DNA from: Rhodanobacter sp. DHB23
Lineage (GTDB): Bacteria; Pseudomonadota; Gammaproteobacteria; Xanthomonadales; Rhodanobacteraceae
NCBI RefSeq assembly: GCF_014842975.1
Contig: NZ_JACYXK010000028.1
Span: 248,001-312,000 of the forward strand
DNA: 64,000 nt
Reading direction: 5' to 3'
Shown here piece after piece: positions 8,136 to 17,680 of this stretch. The first letter of the stretch is position 1, and every line of letters begins with the position of its first letter. The notes beneath the pieces were generated by a model. That model saw nothing but the letters and a program-made list of their open reading frames with translations, had not been told where the DNA came from and ran no database searches. The position numbers and the translations under genes were made by a program.

Positions 8136-10523
8136 ATGACCGCTTCATCCACCACCCACCCGACGCTGCGCATCCGCAAGGCGGCCGTGCTCGGCGCCGG
8201 CGTCATGGGCGCGCAGATCGCCGCGCACCTGACCAATGCCGGCGTCGAAACCGTGCTGTTCGACCTGGCCGCGAAGGAAGGTCCCAAGAGCGGCATCGCG
8301 CTCAAGGCCATCGAAAACCTCAAGAAGCTCTCACCCGCCCCGCTGGCCGACGCCAGCCTCGCCGCCGCCATCATCCCGGCGAACTACGACCAGCACCTCG
8401 CCCTGCTGGAAGGCTGCGACCTGATCGTGGAAGCCATCGCCGAGCGGATGGACTGGAAGCTGGACCTCTACCGGAAGATCGCCCCGCACGTCTCGCCCAC
8501 CGCGGTGCTGGCGTCGAACACCTCGGGCCTGTCGATCAACGGCCTCGCCGAGGCGCTGCCGGAGGAGATGCGCCACCGCTTCTGCGGCGTGCATTTCTTC
8601 AACCCGCCGCGCTACATGCACCTGGTCGAAGTGATCCCGACCCGGCTCACCGACCCGACGGTGGTCGAAGGCCTGGAAGCCTTCCTCGTCACCGCCGTGG
8701 GCAAGGGCGTGGTGATCGCCCGCGACACGCCGAACTTCATCGGCAACCGCATCGGCGTGTTCTCGATGCTGGCCACCATGCACCACACCGAACAGTTCGG
8801 CCTGGGCTTCGACGTCGTGGATGCGCTCACCGGCCCGGCCGTGGGCCGCCCGAAGAGCGCCACCTATCGCACTGCCGACGTGGTGGGCCTGGACACCATG
8901 GCGCACGTCATCAAGACCATGGCCGACACCCTGCCCGACGATCCGTGGCATGCCTACTTCAAGTCGCCCGTGTGGCTCTCCGCGCTGATCGAAAAGGGCG
9001 CGCTGGGCCAGAAGAACGGCGCCGGCTTCTACCGGAAGGCCGGCAAGGACATCGTGGTGCTCGACGTCGCCAAGCAGGATTACCGCGTTTCCGAGCAGAA
9101 GGCCTCGGACGAAGTCGCTGCCATCCTCGCGATCAAGAACCCGGCCGAGAAGTTCGCCAAGCTGCGCGCATCCAGCGACCCGCAGGCGCAGTTCCTGTGG
9201 GCCACTTTCCGCGACCTGTTCCACTACACCGCCTATCACCTTGCGGATATCGCGGATACGGCGCGCGACGTGGACTTCGCCATTCGCTGGGGCTATGGCT
9301 GGAAGCTCGGCCCGTTCGAGACCTGGCAGGCCGCCGGTTGGCAGCAGGTGGCGCAATGGGTGCAGGAGGATATCGCAGCCGGCAAGGCGATGAGCGGCGC
9401 GCCGCTGCCCGCGTGGGTGCTGGACGGCCGTGACGGCGTGCACGGCAAGGACGGTTCCTGGTCCGCCGCCGACGGCAAGTACAAGCCGCGTTCCGCGCAC
9501 CCGGTCTACCAGCGCCAGCTGTTCCCCGATCCCATCCTCGGCGAGAAGTTCGACCAGGGCACCACGCTGTGGGAGAACGACGGCGTGCGCCTGTGGACGC
9601 TGGGCGACGACGGCGTGGGCATCATCTCGTTCAAGACCAAGATGCACACGGTCAACGACCAGGTGCTCGACGGCATCCAGCACGCCATCGGCATCGCCGA
9701 GGAAAAGCTCAAGGCGGTGGTGCTCTGGCAGAACGGCGAGCCGTTCTCCGCCGGCGCCGACCTCAAGGGCGCGCTGGGCCTGCTGCAGGCCGGCAGGTTC
9801 GACGACTTCGAGAAGATGGTCGCCAACTTCCAGCGCACCAGCATGCGCATCAAGCATTCGCTGGTGCCCGTGGTCTCCGCCGTGCGCGGCCTCGCCCTGG
9901 GTGGCGGCTGCGAGTTCCAGATGCACTCCGCGCGCACCGTGGCCGCGCTGGAAAGCTACATCGGCCTGGTCGAAGCCGGCGTGGGCCTGCTGCCCGCCGG
10001 CGGCGGCCTGCACGAACTGGCCGTGCGCGCGGCCAAGGCCAACCCGGCCGATCCGTTCGAGTCGCTGAAGAAGGTGTTCGAGACGGTGGCGATGGCCAAG
10101 GTCTCGCCCAGCGCCATCGAGGCGAAGAACATGGGCCTGCTGCGCGACAGCGACGTGGTCGTTTTCAACGCCTACGAGCTGCTGTACGTGGCGAAGAAGG
10201 TGGCGCTGTCGCTGGCCGAATCGGGCTACCGCCCGCCGCTGTACCAGCGCAACGTGCCGGTGGCCGGCGACGTGGGCACCGCCACCTTCAAGGCCTCGCT
10301 GGCCAACCTGCAGGCCGGCTACTTCGCCTCCGAGCATGACATCGCCATCGCTACCCGCATCGCCGACTGCCTGTGCGGCGGCAACGTGGAGCGCGGCTCG
10401 CTGGTGGACGAGGAGTGGCTGCTGGAACTGGAGCGCAGGCACTTCGTGGAGCTTGCGAAGACCGAGAAGACCCAGGCCCGCATCGCGCACACCATGACCA
10501 CCGGCAAGCCGCTCAGGAACTGA
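8136..10523 (+). CDS. fadB: Bifunctional 3-hydroxyacyl-CoA dehydrogenase/enoyl-CoA hydratase (FadN-type FadB)
   Basis: 795 residues from the ATG at 8136, which has a GGAG Shine-Dalgarno five to seven bases upstream. The domain order is dehydrogenase first (Rossmann motif GAGVMGAQIA near residue 20, then NFIGNRIGVF at the 3HCDH boundary) and hydratase last (GEPFSAGADLKG, RGLALGGGCEFQMH). This is the order of Bacillus FadN and the reverse of E. coli FadB. It catalyses hydration of 2-enoyl-CoA and oxidation of 3-hydroxyacyl-CoA in beta-oxidation. It lies between the PsrA-like regulator and the thiolase, forming a complete beta-oxidation operon. Confidence 0.93.
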   Translation: MTASSTTHPTLRIRKAAVLGAGVMGAQIAAHLTNAGVETVLFDLAAKEGPKSGIALKAIENLKKLSPAPLADASLAAAIIPANYDQHLALLEGCDLIVEAIAERMDWKLDLYRKIAPHVSPTAVLASNTSGLSINGLAEALPEEMRHRFCGVHFFNPPRYMHLVEVIPTRLTDPTVVEGLEAFLVTAVGKGVVIARDTPNFIGNRIGVFSMLATMHHTEQFGLGFDVVDALTGPAVGRPKSATYRTADVVGLDTMAHVIKTMADTLPDDPWHAYFKSPVWLSALIEKGALGQKNGAGFYRKAGKDIVVLDVAKQDYRVSEQKASDEVAAILAIKNPAEKFAKLRASSDPQAQFLWATFRDLFHYTAYHLADIADTARDVDFAIRWGYGWKLGPFETWQAAGWQQVAQWVQEDIAAGKAMSGAPLPAWVLDGRDGVHGKDGSWSAADGKYKPRSAHPVYQRQLFPDPILGEKFDQGTTLWENDGVRLWTLGDDGVGIISFKTKMHTVNDQVLDGIQHAIGIAEEKLKAVVLWQNGEPFSAGADLKGALGLLQAGRFDDFEKMVANFQRTSMRIKHSLVPVVSAVRGLALGGGCEFQMHSARTVAALESYIGLVEAGVGLLPAGGGLHELAVRAAKANPADPFESLKKVFETVAMAKVSPSAIEAKNMGLLRDSDVVVFNAYELLYVAKKVALSLAESGYRPPLYQRNVPVAGDVGTATFKASLANLQAGYFASEHDIAIATRIADCLCGGNVERGSLVDEEWLLELERRHFVELAKTEKTQARIAHTMTTGKPLRN

Positions 10524-10700
10524 GATTCGGGATACGGGATTGGGGATTCGGCAAAAGCCGGCGAGTCCCCAACCTTCTTGAAACTTCAGCCATCCATATA
10601 CAACCCATTTGAAGCGCCGGGAAGATCGCAGGGATCAGGATCGCGTCGAACTGCTTGACCGAATCCCGAATCCCCAATCACGAATCCCGGCTTTCGGAGA
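10524..10700. repeat. Inverted pair of GGGATTCGGGATT-type repeats between fadB and fadA
   Basis: Just after the fadB stop, 10524-10560 carries GGGATTGGGGATTCGG followed by a short hairpin. At 10661-10700 the same word occurs in reverse complement (CCGAATCCCGAATCCCCAAT). The two arms face each other across about 100 bases. Repeats of this word are common between genes in Xanthomonadales genomes (known from general familiarity). They could fold the fadB-fadA mRNA and separate expression of the two cistrons. Confidence 0.7.
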
Positions 10701-10706
10701 AAGCCA

Positions 10707-11912
10707 ATGACCAAGCAAGTGCAAGACGCCTACATCGTCGCCGCCACCCGCACCCCGGTCGGCAAGGCGCCGCGCGGCGTGTTCCGCAACACCCGTCCCG
10801 ACGACATGCTGGCCCACGTCATCAAGGCCGTGATGGCGCAGGCGCCGGGCATCGACCCGCACCGCATCGGCGACGCCATCATCGGCTGCGCCATGCCCGA
10901 GGCCGAGCAAGGCATGAACGTGGCGCGCATCGGCGTGCTGCTGGCCGGCCTGCCCGACACCGTGCCCGGCGTCACCATCAACCGCTTCTGCTCGTCCGGC
11001 CTGCAGGCCGTGGCGATGGCCGCCGACCGCATCCGCCTCGGCGAGGACGACCTGATGCTGGCCGGCGGCACCGAGAGCATGAGCATGGTGCCGATGATGG
11101 GCCACAAGATCGCGATGAACCCTGCGATCTTCAGCAACGAGCACATCGGCATCGCCTACGGCATGGGCATCACCGCCGAGAACGTGGCCAAGCAGTGGAA
11201 GGTCAGCCGCGAGGCGCAGGACGCCTTCGCGGTGGAAAGCCACCGTCGCGCGCTGGCCGCGCAGGCCGCCGGCGAATTCAACGACGAGATCGCGCCGTTC
11301 CAGCTCGACGACCGCTACCCCGACCTCGCCACCCGTGGCATCGTCACCGACAGCCGCATCATCACCGCCGACGAAGGTCCCCGCGCGGGCACCACCGCCG
11401 AGGTGCTGGGCAAGCTCAAGACCGTGTTCCGCAACGGCCAGTTCGGCGGCAGCGTCACCGCCGGCAACTCCTCGCAGATGTCCGACGGCGCGGGTGCCGT
11501 GCTGCTGGCCAGCGAGAAGGCGATCAAGGAATACAACCTGCAGCCGCTGGCCCGCTTCGTCGGCTTCTCCGTCGCCGGCGTCAAGCCCGAGATCATGGGC
11601 ATCGGCCCGAAGGAAGCGATCCCCAAGGCGCTCAGGCAGACCGGCATCACGCAGGACCAGCTCGACTGGATCGAGCTCAACGAAGCCTTCGCCGCACAGG
11701 CGCTGGCCGTGATGGGCGACCTCCAGCTCGATCCCGCCAAGGTCAATCCGCTGGGCGGCGCCATCGCGCTGGGCCACCCGCTCGGCGCCACCGGCGCCAT
11801 CCGCATCGCCACCCTGCTCCACGGCCTGCGTCGCCGCAAGCAGAAGTACGGCATGGTGACGATGTGCATCGGCACCGGCATGGGGGCGGCGGGCATCTTC
11901 GAGGCGGTTTGA
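10707..11912 (+). CDS. fadA: Acetyl-CoA C-acyltransferase (3-ketoacyl-CoA thiolase)
   Basis: 401 residues, standard thiolase length. The acyl-carrying nucleophile is Cys95 in NRFCSSGLQA; the second site residues are the His of GHPLGATGA and the Cys of CIGTGMGAAG near the C-terminus. It cleaves 3-ketoacyl-CoA with CoA to acetyl-CoA and a shortened acyl-CoA, the last step of beta-oxidation. It is the third gene after the PsrA-like regulator and fadB, and a strong terminator follows 44 bases after the stop. Confidence 0.95.
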   Translation: MTKQVQDAYIVAATRTPVGKAPRGVFRNTRPDDMLAHVIKAVMAQAPGIDPHRIGDAIIGCAMPEAEQGMNVARIGVLLAGLPDTVPGVTINRFCSSGLQAVAMAADRIRLGEDDLMLAGGTESMSMVPMMGHKIAMNPAIFSNEHIGIAYGMGITAENVAKQWKVSREAQDAFAVESHRRALAAQAAGEFNDEIAPFQLDDRYPDLATRGIVTDSRIITADEGPRAGTTAEVLGKLKTVFRNGQFGGSVTAGNSSQMSDGAGAVLLASEKAIKEYNLQPLARFVGFSVAGVKPEIMGIGPKEAIPKALRQTGITQDQLDWIELNEAFAAQALAVMGDLQLDPAKVNPLGGAIALGHPLGATGAIRIATLLHGLRRRKQKYGMVTMCIGTGMGAAGIFEAV

Positions 11913-11956
11913 TCGGGTGTCATGGACCGCGCGGCGATCCGCCTTGAATGAAAGAG

Positions 11957-11988
11957 CGAAAACGGCGCCCATCGTGGCGCCGTTTTCG
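11957..11988. terminator. Bidirectional intrinsic terminator between fadA and the convergent gene
   Basis: A 13-bp perfect stem CGAAAACGGCGCC/GGCGCCGTTTTCG with a 6-base loop. The A4 and T4 tracts inside the stem ends give a U-run on both strands, so it can stop fadA (plus) and the convergent gene at 12000-13190 (minus). Confidence 0.85.
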
Positions 11989-11999
11989 TGTCGGGATGG

Positions 12000-13190
12000 T
12001 CAGTTTCGCAGCTTGCCCACCAGCTTCTTCCAGAATGACGGCCTGGCCTGGGGTTGCTGGCTGTCGGCAGGCTTCGGGGGGACGTATCCGGGCTGCATGG
12101 CCTGGCAGTCCGCCAGGAATGGTTGCGTGAGTTTTTCTACCTGCAAGGGCGCAACCCAGAAACCCACGCGGACCGGACTGCCAGTAATCTCGAACCACAC
12201 GCCCAGGGACATCGACTGCAGCACTGGCGTGAGCTGGGCGAACGGCATCGTGCGCGAGAACACCAATGCATCGCCGTCAGCATGCGGGCGTTCCCCCTGA
12301 TGCATCTGCCATGGCTGGCCGCCCACCTGGAAGTAGGCATACATGGCCCGCGCAGCCAGCAGTCCGGTGCGTTCGGCCCCCACCACGTAACGGGCCGCCA
12401 GCGTGATCTGCCCGGGTGCGCATTGCAGCGTCACCTGGTCCTGCTTGCCATGCACCATTTGCGACAGCAGCAGCGTGGACGGCGTGCCGGGAGCTTTTTG
12501 ATAGGCCGCCTCCAGCGGCAGGCGGCCGTTGTTGGCCACCTGCGTGGAAGCCAGCTTTTCCGTGCTCCACCACGCGACGCCGTTCACCACCAGGCCGGCC
12601 ACCTGCGCGAATTCCGCCGGACGCACGCCCATGGCCTCCACGTACTGGTTTGCGTCCGGCGTTTGCGCTGCGGACGAGGCCGCCCGCGCCGGTTGCAGGT
12701 TGTCGTGCAGGCCGATGCGGTCGGAACCACTGGGCGACCAGCGATACACGCCGCCCAGGTAGGCGTAGGCGCAGGCGTCGAGGCAGGTGGCCGGAAGCGC
12801 CGGTGAATTGCCGGTGTGCCAGGTTCCCAGGTGCGTGTTGAAGCGCGAGGCGCGGAACAGCCTGCCGAGCTCCATGCCCGCGACGATGTCACCCGCGGAC
12901 GAATCCAGATAGACGTCCGAACCCGGCACCAGCTTCCCGGCCTCCAGCAGTTGGCGAACCTGCGCCACGGCCGCGTCGTCGATGGTCCCGGCTAGATAAG
13001 CCTGCGGCGCCTTGGCCACGCGCAAGGTCATGCTGTCGTTGCGCACGTGCACGGTGAGCGGGCCAGCCACATTGGGTGGCGATTTCGCGGGAACCTGAAT
13101 CGCCAGCAGGCTTCCGGTCGCGGCCAGCAGAAGTATCGCGCAGCGTTTAGCGATGGAATCGGGCAAGGTCGCTCGCCTCGTCTGGAGCAA
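12000..13190 (-). CDS. Secreted ClpP/crotonase-fold protein (COG3904-like), possibly non-catalytic
   Basis: About 396 residues from a TTG start; no ATG lies early enough to keep the signal peptide (AILLLAATGSLLAIQVPAKS). After it come strand-helix elements typical of COG3904 periplasmic ClpP-like proteins: AYLAGTIDDAAVAQVRQLLEAG, then SSAGDIVAGMELGRLFRASRFNTH and CLDACAYAYLGGVYRW. In that family the loop is usually C-x-S-A-C, with Ser as the candidate nucleophile; here it is C-L-D-A-C, so Ser is replaced by Asp. The C-terminal half is unique, ending in a Pro/Gln linker and a basic tail. Role unknown. Confidence 0.6.
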   Translation of the reverse strand: MLQTRRATLPDSIAKRCAILLLAATGSLLAIQVPAKSPPNVAGPLTVHVRNDSMTLRVAKAPQAYLAGTIDDAAVAQVRQLLEAGKLVPGSDVYLDSSAGDIVAGMELGRLFRASRFNTHLGTWHTGNSPALPATCLDACAYAYLGGVYRWSPSGSDRIGLHDNLQPARAASSAAQTPDANQYVEAMGVRPAEFAQVAGLVVNGVAWWSTEKLASTQVANNGRLPLEAAYQKAPGTPSTLLLSQMVHGKQDQVTLQCAPGQITLAARYVVGAERTGLLAARAMYAYFQVGGQPWQMHQGERPHADGDALVFSRTMPFAQLTPVLQSMSLGVWFEITGSPVRVGFWVAPLQVEKLTQPFLADCQAMQPGYVPPKPADSQQPQARPSFWKKLVGKLRN

Positions 13191-13520
13191 AGAGGCGAAG
13201 TGTCGCCGAATTCCGCTGGGTCTTGCATGAATGCGCGGTCGCGCGGGCTCAGTGCAAAGGGCGACCCTTGCTGCTGCGATCGGTTGGCGCCTGCTGGCAG
13301 GTCACGTCCGGCCGCACGCCGTGCACTGTTGCGCTACATCGCAGGAACCGGCGTGTCTCGCATTTCTCGCAATGGGCGAAATCGTGGCTCCGCTTCCCCC
13401 GGGGTGCGAACGCACCAAGCAGCATCGGCGACAGCGGCATCGATCCGGATTCCAAACGGCACCGTCGCCAGCCCATCCGCTGTTGCCCCACTACTCGCCG
13501 CGGGGGCGAGCCCCAAGGTG
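13191..13520. other. 330-base gap with no supported gene
   Basis: Between the start of the ClpP-fold gene and the stop of the sulfotransferase. Open frames here lack start context and homologous character. It presumably holds the promoter of the gene at 12000-13190; I could not pick out a convincing -35/-10 pair or hairpin. Confidence 0.5.
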
Positions 13521-14420
13521 TCAGCGGTACAGGTATCGAACGCCGCTTTCGGCGTGCTGCCCGGACTGGATGCAGTTGCTGCGCAGTTCCTCGTAGGGCA
13601 TCAACTTCCGTTGCAACCATTCGCGCATCTGGGGGCCGAACAGGTTCTCGGCCTTCCGCCGCGGCTTGCTCGGCTGCCCGCTCACCGCCTCGTTCTTCCA
13701 GGGCTCCTCGCGCAGGTCGGTGATCGCCTGGTCGCAACCGGCCTCCAGTTCGACCGCAGGATCGAAATCCAGGAAAGCGCACAGCCGCCGCCACTCGCCT
13801 TGCTGGTCGCGGACCAGGTCGTCCAGGAAAACGATATGGTGGTTGGACCGCGATGCATGTTCACAATGGATCTGGGCCGCATGATTCCATCGCCGCGACC
13901 ATTTCGCCGTGCCTCCGGCGAAAATCCCCCGCTCTTCGTAGCGCATGCTGGCGTCCGCGATCGAGGCCAGCACATCCTCGCCCCGGCGGATCACATGCAC
14001 GAAACGCGCATCGGGCACGTATTGCTCGATTTCCGGGATGTACAACAGGTGGCTGGGGGTCTTCTCGATCCATGCGACGCGCCCATCCGCGACTGCACAG
14101 GCATCGAGCATGCCGATGAAACGGCGCACGCAGCTTGCGGTACGCAACGGCCAACGCGGAAAGCGGTTGCCGCCCTGCGACAGTTGCTCCCGCAAGGCCC
14201 CCAGTGCCGCGCGTCCCTGCTGATGCGCAAAGCCGAGCCGTTGCCGCAGGCGCCGCCGCGGCTTGGCGGCGCTATCACCCCAACGCCATTCGACATTGCC
14301 GTACAGATGCTCGAAAAACGCAGTTTCTGGCAGGGAGAAAGCGGCTGGATGCCTCGCCAACATCGCCTGCACGAGCGTAGTCCCGGAACGCGGACAGCCA
14401 ACGATAAAGATGCGTTGCAT
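13521..14420 (-). CDS. Sulfotransferase family protein
   Basis: About 299 residues from the ATG at 14420 (MQRIFIVGCPRSGTTLVQAML). The PAPS 5'-phosphosulfate-binding loop CPRSGTT is at residues 9-15 and is followed by the typical LARHPAAFSLPETAFFEHLYG. A frame extension to 14531 exists but crosses an AT-rich, promoter-like patch near 14490-14520, so I prefer the shorter form. Sulfotransferases move sulfate from PAPS to a hydroxyl or amine acceptor; the acceptor is unknown. It is divergent from the MBL hydrolase and not in an operon. Confidence 0.8.
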   Translation of the reverse strand: MQRIFIVGCPRSGTTLVQAMLARHPAAFSLPETAFFEHLYGNVEWRWGDSAAKPRRRLRQRLGFAHQQGRAALGALREQLSQGGNRFPRWPLRTASCVRRFIGMLDACAVADGRVAWIEKTPSHLLYIPEIEQYVPDARFVHVIRRGEDVLASIADASMRYEERGIFAGGTAKWSRRWNHAAQIHCEHASRSNHHIVFLDDLVRDQQGEWRRLCAFLDFDPAVELEAGCDQAITDLREEPWKNEAVSGQPSKPRRKAENLFGPQMREWLQRKLMPYEELRSNCIQSGQHAESGVRYLYR

Positions 14421-14605
14421 GCTGGGTGTATCTTTCAACAGCGGCACATGTACCTGACTGTAAGCCAACGAGCCGTCCATTACATGCTTGACGCCGATAT
14501 GTAACATAACTTTACAAACCCGGTCGGCCACGCACTAGGCAAGCTCCTGCGGGTCGCCGTCCGTGCATTTGCTACGCTGGATGTCCCCAGCGACGGAACC
14601 GGCGA

Positions 14606-15529
14606 ATGACGGCGCAAGACATCCACACCATCGACACCGGCTTCGTCCGGCCGCGTTTCGATGCGGCGTACCTCGTCGTAGAGAACGGTCGCGGCGCCTT
14701 CGTGGACTGCGGCACCAACCACGCGGTGCCACGCATGCTGGCCGCGCTGGATGACGCCGGCCTCGCCGCCCCGGACGTGGACTGGCTGATCCTCACCCAC
14801 GTGCATCTGGACCACGCGGGTGGCGCAGGCGAGCTGATGGCCCGCCTGCCGAACGCCAGGCTCGTGGTGCATCCGCGCGGTGCACGGCACATGATCGATC
14901 CGTCGCAACTGTGGGCCGGCGCCAGCGCGGTGTATGGCGAACGCGTGATGGAGTCGACCTACGGCCGCCTGCGCCCGGTACCCGCCGAGCGCGTGGTCGA
15001 GGCCGCCGACGGCCACGTCGTCGATCTGGCCGGGCGCGCACTGCATTGCCTCGACACGCCCGGCCATGCCAGGCACCACCTCACCGTGCACGACGTGCGC
15101 ACGAACGCCTGCTTCACCGGCGACGTGTTCGGCCTCTCCTACCGTGACTTCGACAACGCCAACGGTCCTTTCATCCTGCCGACCACCTCGCCGGTGCAGT
15201 TCGACCCCGAAGCGCTGCATGCCTCGCTGCGTCGACTGCTCGCGCTGGAACCGGCGGCGATGTACCTCACCCACTACGGCCGCGTGGAGGATATCGCGCG
15301 CCTCGCCGCCGACCTGCACGCACAGATCGATGCGATGGTGGCCATCGCGCGGGCGACGCACGGCAACCCGGATCGCCATGCGGCCCTGGTCCAGGCATTG
15401 ACCGACCTGTACGCCCGGCGGGCCGTCGCGCATGGCTGGCAGCAGGGGCGCGAGGCACTCGCCGCGTTGCTGTCGATGGACATCGAGTTGAACGCGCAGG
15501 GACTGGAAGTCTGGATGGATCGCGCGTAG
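14606..15529 (+). CDS. MBL-fold metallo-hydrolase
   Basis: 307 residues. The metal-binding signature is LILTHVHLDHAGG (HxHxDH); further ligands are a His in the LDTPGHARHH stretch, an Asp in CFTGDVFG, and the late His in YLTHYGR. The N-terminus IDTGFVRPRFDAAYLVVENGRGAFVDCG is a typical MBL opening. Such enzymes hydrolyse thioesters, lactones or similar bonds with two metal ions; this subgroup resembles glyoxalase-II-like hydrolases, but the substrate cannot be told. It stands alone, divergent from the sulfotransferase and convergent with the GNAT gene. Confidence 0.85.
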   Translation: MTAQDIHTIDTGFVRPRFDAAYLVVENGRGAFVDCGTNHAVPRMLAALDDAGLAAPDVDWLILTHVHLDHAGGAGELMARLPNARLVVHPRGARHMIDPSQLWAGASAVYGERVMESTYGRLRPVPAERVVEAADGHVVDLAGRALHCLDTPGHARHHLTVHDVRTNACFTGDVFGLSYRDFDNANGPFILPTTSPVQFDPEALHASLRRLLALEPAAMYLTHYGRVEDIARLAADLHAQIDAMVAIARATHGNPDRHAALVQALTDLYARRAVAHGWQQGREALAALLSMDIELNAQGLEVWMDRA

Positions 15530-15543
15530 TCGAAACCGCGCGC

Positions 15544-15978
15544 CTAGGCCAATGCCTTGCGGTACATGTGTTGCGTCTTGACCCGCAAGTACCCGAGGCT
15601 CTCATAGAACGGGTGGGATCCCTCGCGCATCACGTTGGAGCGCACGCCGATCGCGCCAAAGCCCTGCGCGGATGCCCATCCCTCGGCATCCGCCACCAGC
15701 GCACGACCCACGCCTTTGCCGCGCGCCGCGGCATCCACCACCAGTCCCACGATCTCGATGCGTTCGCCGGATTCCAGCGTGAGCCGCCGTTCGACGGCGA
15801 TCCAGCCGAGCAGTTCGTCGCGTTCGCCCTGCGCCACCACGATGCGGTGCTGCGGCATGGACAGCAGCGCGCACAGCCGCGCGTGCATCGTATCGACAGC
15901 CACCGGATAACCCAGTTCGCCGGCCAGCCGGGCGATCTCCGCGGCATCGTCGATGCGAGCCTCGCGCAACTCGGACAT
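15544..15978 (-). CDS. GNAT family N-acetyltransferase
   Basis: 144 residues from the ATG at 15978 (MSELREARIDDAAEIARLAGELGYP). The acetyl-CoA loop is VVDAAARGKGVGRALVADAEGWA (Q/RxxGxG/A type), followed by the beta-bulge region IGVRSNVMREGSHPFYESLGYLR. The fold is clear; the acceptor is unknown. The start follows the stop of the CsaA-like gene by one base (TGAGATG), so translation is coupled. The three genes 15544-17634 form one minus-strand operon. Confidence 0.87.
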   Translation of the reverse strand: MSELREARIDDAAEIARLAGELGYPVAVDTMHARLCALLSMPQHRIVVAQGERDELLGWIAVERRLTLESGERIEIVGLVVDAAARGKGVGRALVADAEGWASAQGFGAIGVRSNVMREGSHPFYESLGYLRVKTQHMYRKALA

Positions 15979-15979
15979 C

Positions 15980-16339
15980 TCAGGCCAGCCGCGTGCCGTT
16001 GGGCACGTTGCGTTCGATCGCGGTGAGCACCACGCCGTCCGGCGTGGGAAAGCCGGTGAGCAGGAACTGCGAGCGGAACGGGCCGATCTGCTTTTCGGGG
16101 AAGTTGATGATGCCCACGATCTGCCGGCCGACGAGATCCTCGGCCTTGTACAGCGCCACGACCTGCGCACTGGTCTTCCGTTCACCGTAGGGGCCGAAAT
16201 CCGCCCACACCTTCCACGCCGGCTTGCGCGCCTCGGGGAAGGCTTCCACCCTGGTGATCGTGCCGGCCACGATCAGCACCTTCTCGAAGTCCGCCCAGCC
16301 GATCTCGCCCACCTGGGTTGTTTCCGTCGTTTCGCTCAT
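15980..16339 (-). CDS. CsaA-like tRNA-binding domain protein
   Basis: 119 residues ([21 protein letters not shown]...). It is a single OB-fold tRNA-binding domain as in CsaA and the C-terminus of bacterial Met[31 protein letters not shown], then [27 protein letters not shown] and [14 protein letters not shown]. CsaA is described as an export-related chaperone in Bacillus and binds tRNA-like RNA; the role in proteobacteria is not clear. It overlaps the upstream oxidoreductase gene by four bases. Confidence 0.87.
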   Translation of the reverse strand: MSETTETTQVGEIGWADFEKVLIVAGTITRVEAFPEARKPAWKVWADFGPYGERKTSAQVVALYKAEDLVGRQIVGIINFPEKQIGPFRSQFLLTGFPTPDGVVLTAIERNVPNGTRLA

Positions 16340-17634
16340 CCTTCCAGCCTTGTCTTGAATCCGTCGCGGGCCTGCTGCCACCAGTAATTGAATTGCGCGG
16401 CGAGCAGGCCGAAGGGTTTGTGCGTGCTGGCCAGGCCGTAAGCGGAGAACTGCTTCCAGCCCTCGTCGCCTTCGGCAATCGCCGCGGCCAGCAGTTCGCC
16501 CGCCGCACAGGTGGGCGCGAGGCCGTGGCCGCCGAAGGCTTGCGCCCACCACAGGCCCGCGTCGTCGCCTTCGCCGCAGCCGAGCTGCGGCATCTGGTGG
16601 CGCGCGTAACTCATCAGGCCCGACCATGCGTAGTCGATCTTCGCATCCTTGAGCTGCGGAAACACCCGCGACAAGTCACGCCGCAGCAGGCGCTGCACGG
16701 CATGCGGCGAGCGGTTGCGGATGGAGATGCGGCCGCCCCAGAGCAGGCGCGTATCGGCCAGCGGGCGGTAATAGTCGAACGCGAAGCGGCTGTCGTACAC
16801 CGCCGCGCGCGTGGCGAGGCATTCGCCGAGGCGCCCGCCTAAGGGCTCGGTGGCCATCACGTAGGTGGCGATGGGCAGCACGGCACGGTCGATCGGCTTG
16901 CGCAGGCCGGCGAGGTAGCCACCGCAGGCCAGCACCACCTGTTCGGCGAGCAATTCGCCCTGCGGCGTGCTGACCAACCAGCGCGAACCTTCGCGCCTGA
17001 GCCGCCGGACTTCGCTCTGCTCATGGATGCGCACGCCCTGCCCGCTCGCCGCGCTGGCGAGACCGATCGCGTAGTTGAGCGGATGGAGGTGCAGCGCGTT
17101 GCGCTCGTAGAGCGCGTCGTGATAACGCTCGCTCGACACGCGCTCGCGCAGTTGCTGCTGCGGCAGCCACTCCCAGTGCACGCCGTAATGCCCGGCCAGT
17201 AATTGCTGGCGTTGGCGCAACACCTCTGGGTCGCGGAACCAGTTGGCCCAGATCACGCCCTCGTCCACCGCGTCGCAGGGAATCGCATAGTGCGCGACAC
17301 GTGCGCGGATGCGCTCGACCGCCGCGGTGGTGAGGCCGAACAGCGCGAGGGCACGTCCTTCGCCGAGCTGGTCGAGCAACGCCTGTTCGCCCAGCGAATA
17401 ACCCGCGAACACGAAGCCGCCGTTGCGGCCGGAGGCACCGAAGCCGATCCGTTCGCGTTCCAGCAGCACCACGTCGCGCACGCCGCGTTCGGCCAGGCCA
17501 AGCGCGGTGTTCAGTCCCGCATAGCCGCCGCCGACGATGGCGATGCGCGTTTCCTGCCGTCCCTGCAGTGGTGCATGCGCCTCGTAGGGCGTGGCCGTGG
17601 CTGCGTAATACGACGGAACCGCTGGTTGCTTCAT
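16336..17634 (-). CDS. FAD-dependent oxidoreductase (DAO/PuuB-like)
   Basis: 432 residues from the ATG at 17634 ([25 protein letters not shown]). The FAD-binding motif [17 protein letters not shown] lies near residue 36. The N-terminal [18 protein letters not shown] and the C-terminal [27 protein letters not shown] are typical of gamma-glutamylputrescine oxidase and related amine or sarcosine oxidases. It would oxidise a secondary amine or amino acid to an imine with release of hydrogen peroxide. No puu pathway genes are nearby, so the substrate is open. First gene of the three-gene operon. Confidence 0.83.
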   Translation of the reverse strand: MKQPAVPSYYAATATPYEAHAPLQGRQETRIAIVGGGYAGLNTALGLAERGVRDVVLLERERIGFGASGRNGGFVFAGYSLGEQALLDQLGEGRALALFGLTTAAVERIRARVAHYAIPCDAVDEGVIWANWFRDPEVLRQRQQLLAGHYGVHWEWLPQQQLRERVSSERYHDALYERNALHLHPLNYAIGLASAASGQGVRIHEQSEVRRLRREGSRWLVSTPQGELLAEQVVLACGGYLAGLRKPIDRAVLPIATYVMATEPLGGRLGECLATRAAVYDSRFAFDYYRPLADTRLLWGGRISIRNRSPHAVQRLLRRDLSRVFPQLKDAKIDYAWSGLMSYARHQMPQLGCGEGDDAGLWWAQAFGGHGLAPTCAAGELLAAAIAEGDEGWKQFSAYGLASTHKPFGLLAAQFNYWWQQARDGFKTRLEG

Positions 17635-17680
17635 GCGCGAACGCCCCTGTGCGTCTGCAAGACACACGAGCATAGCCCAA

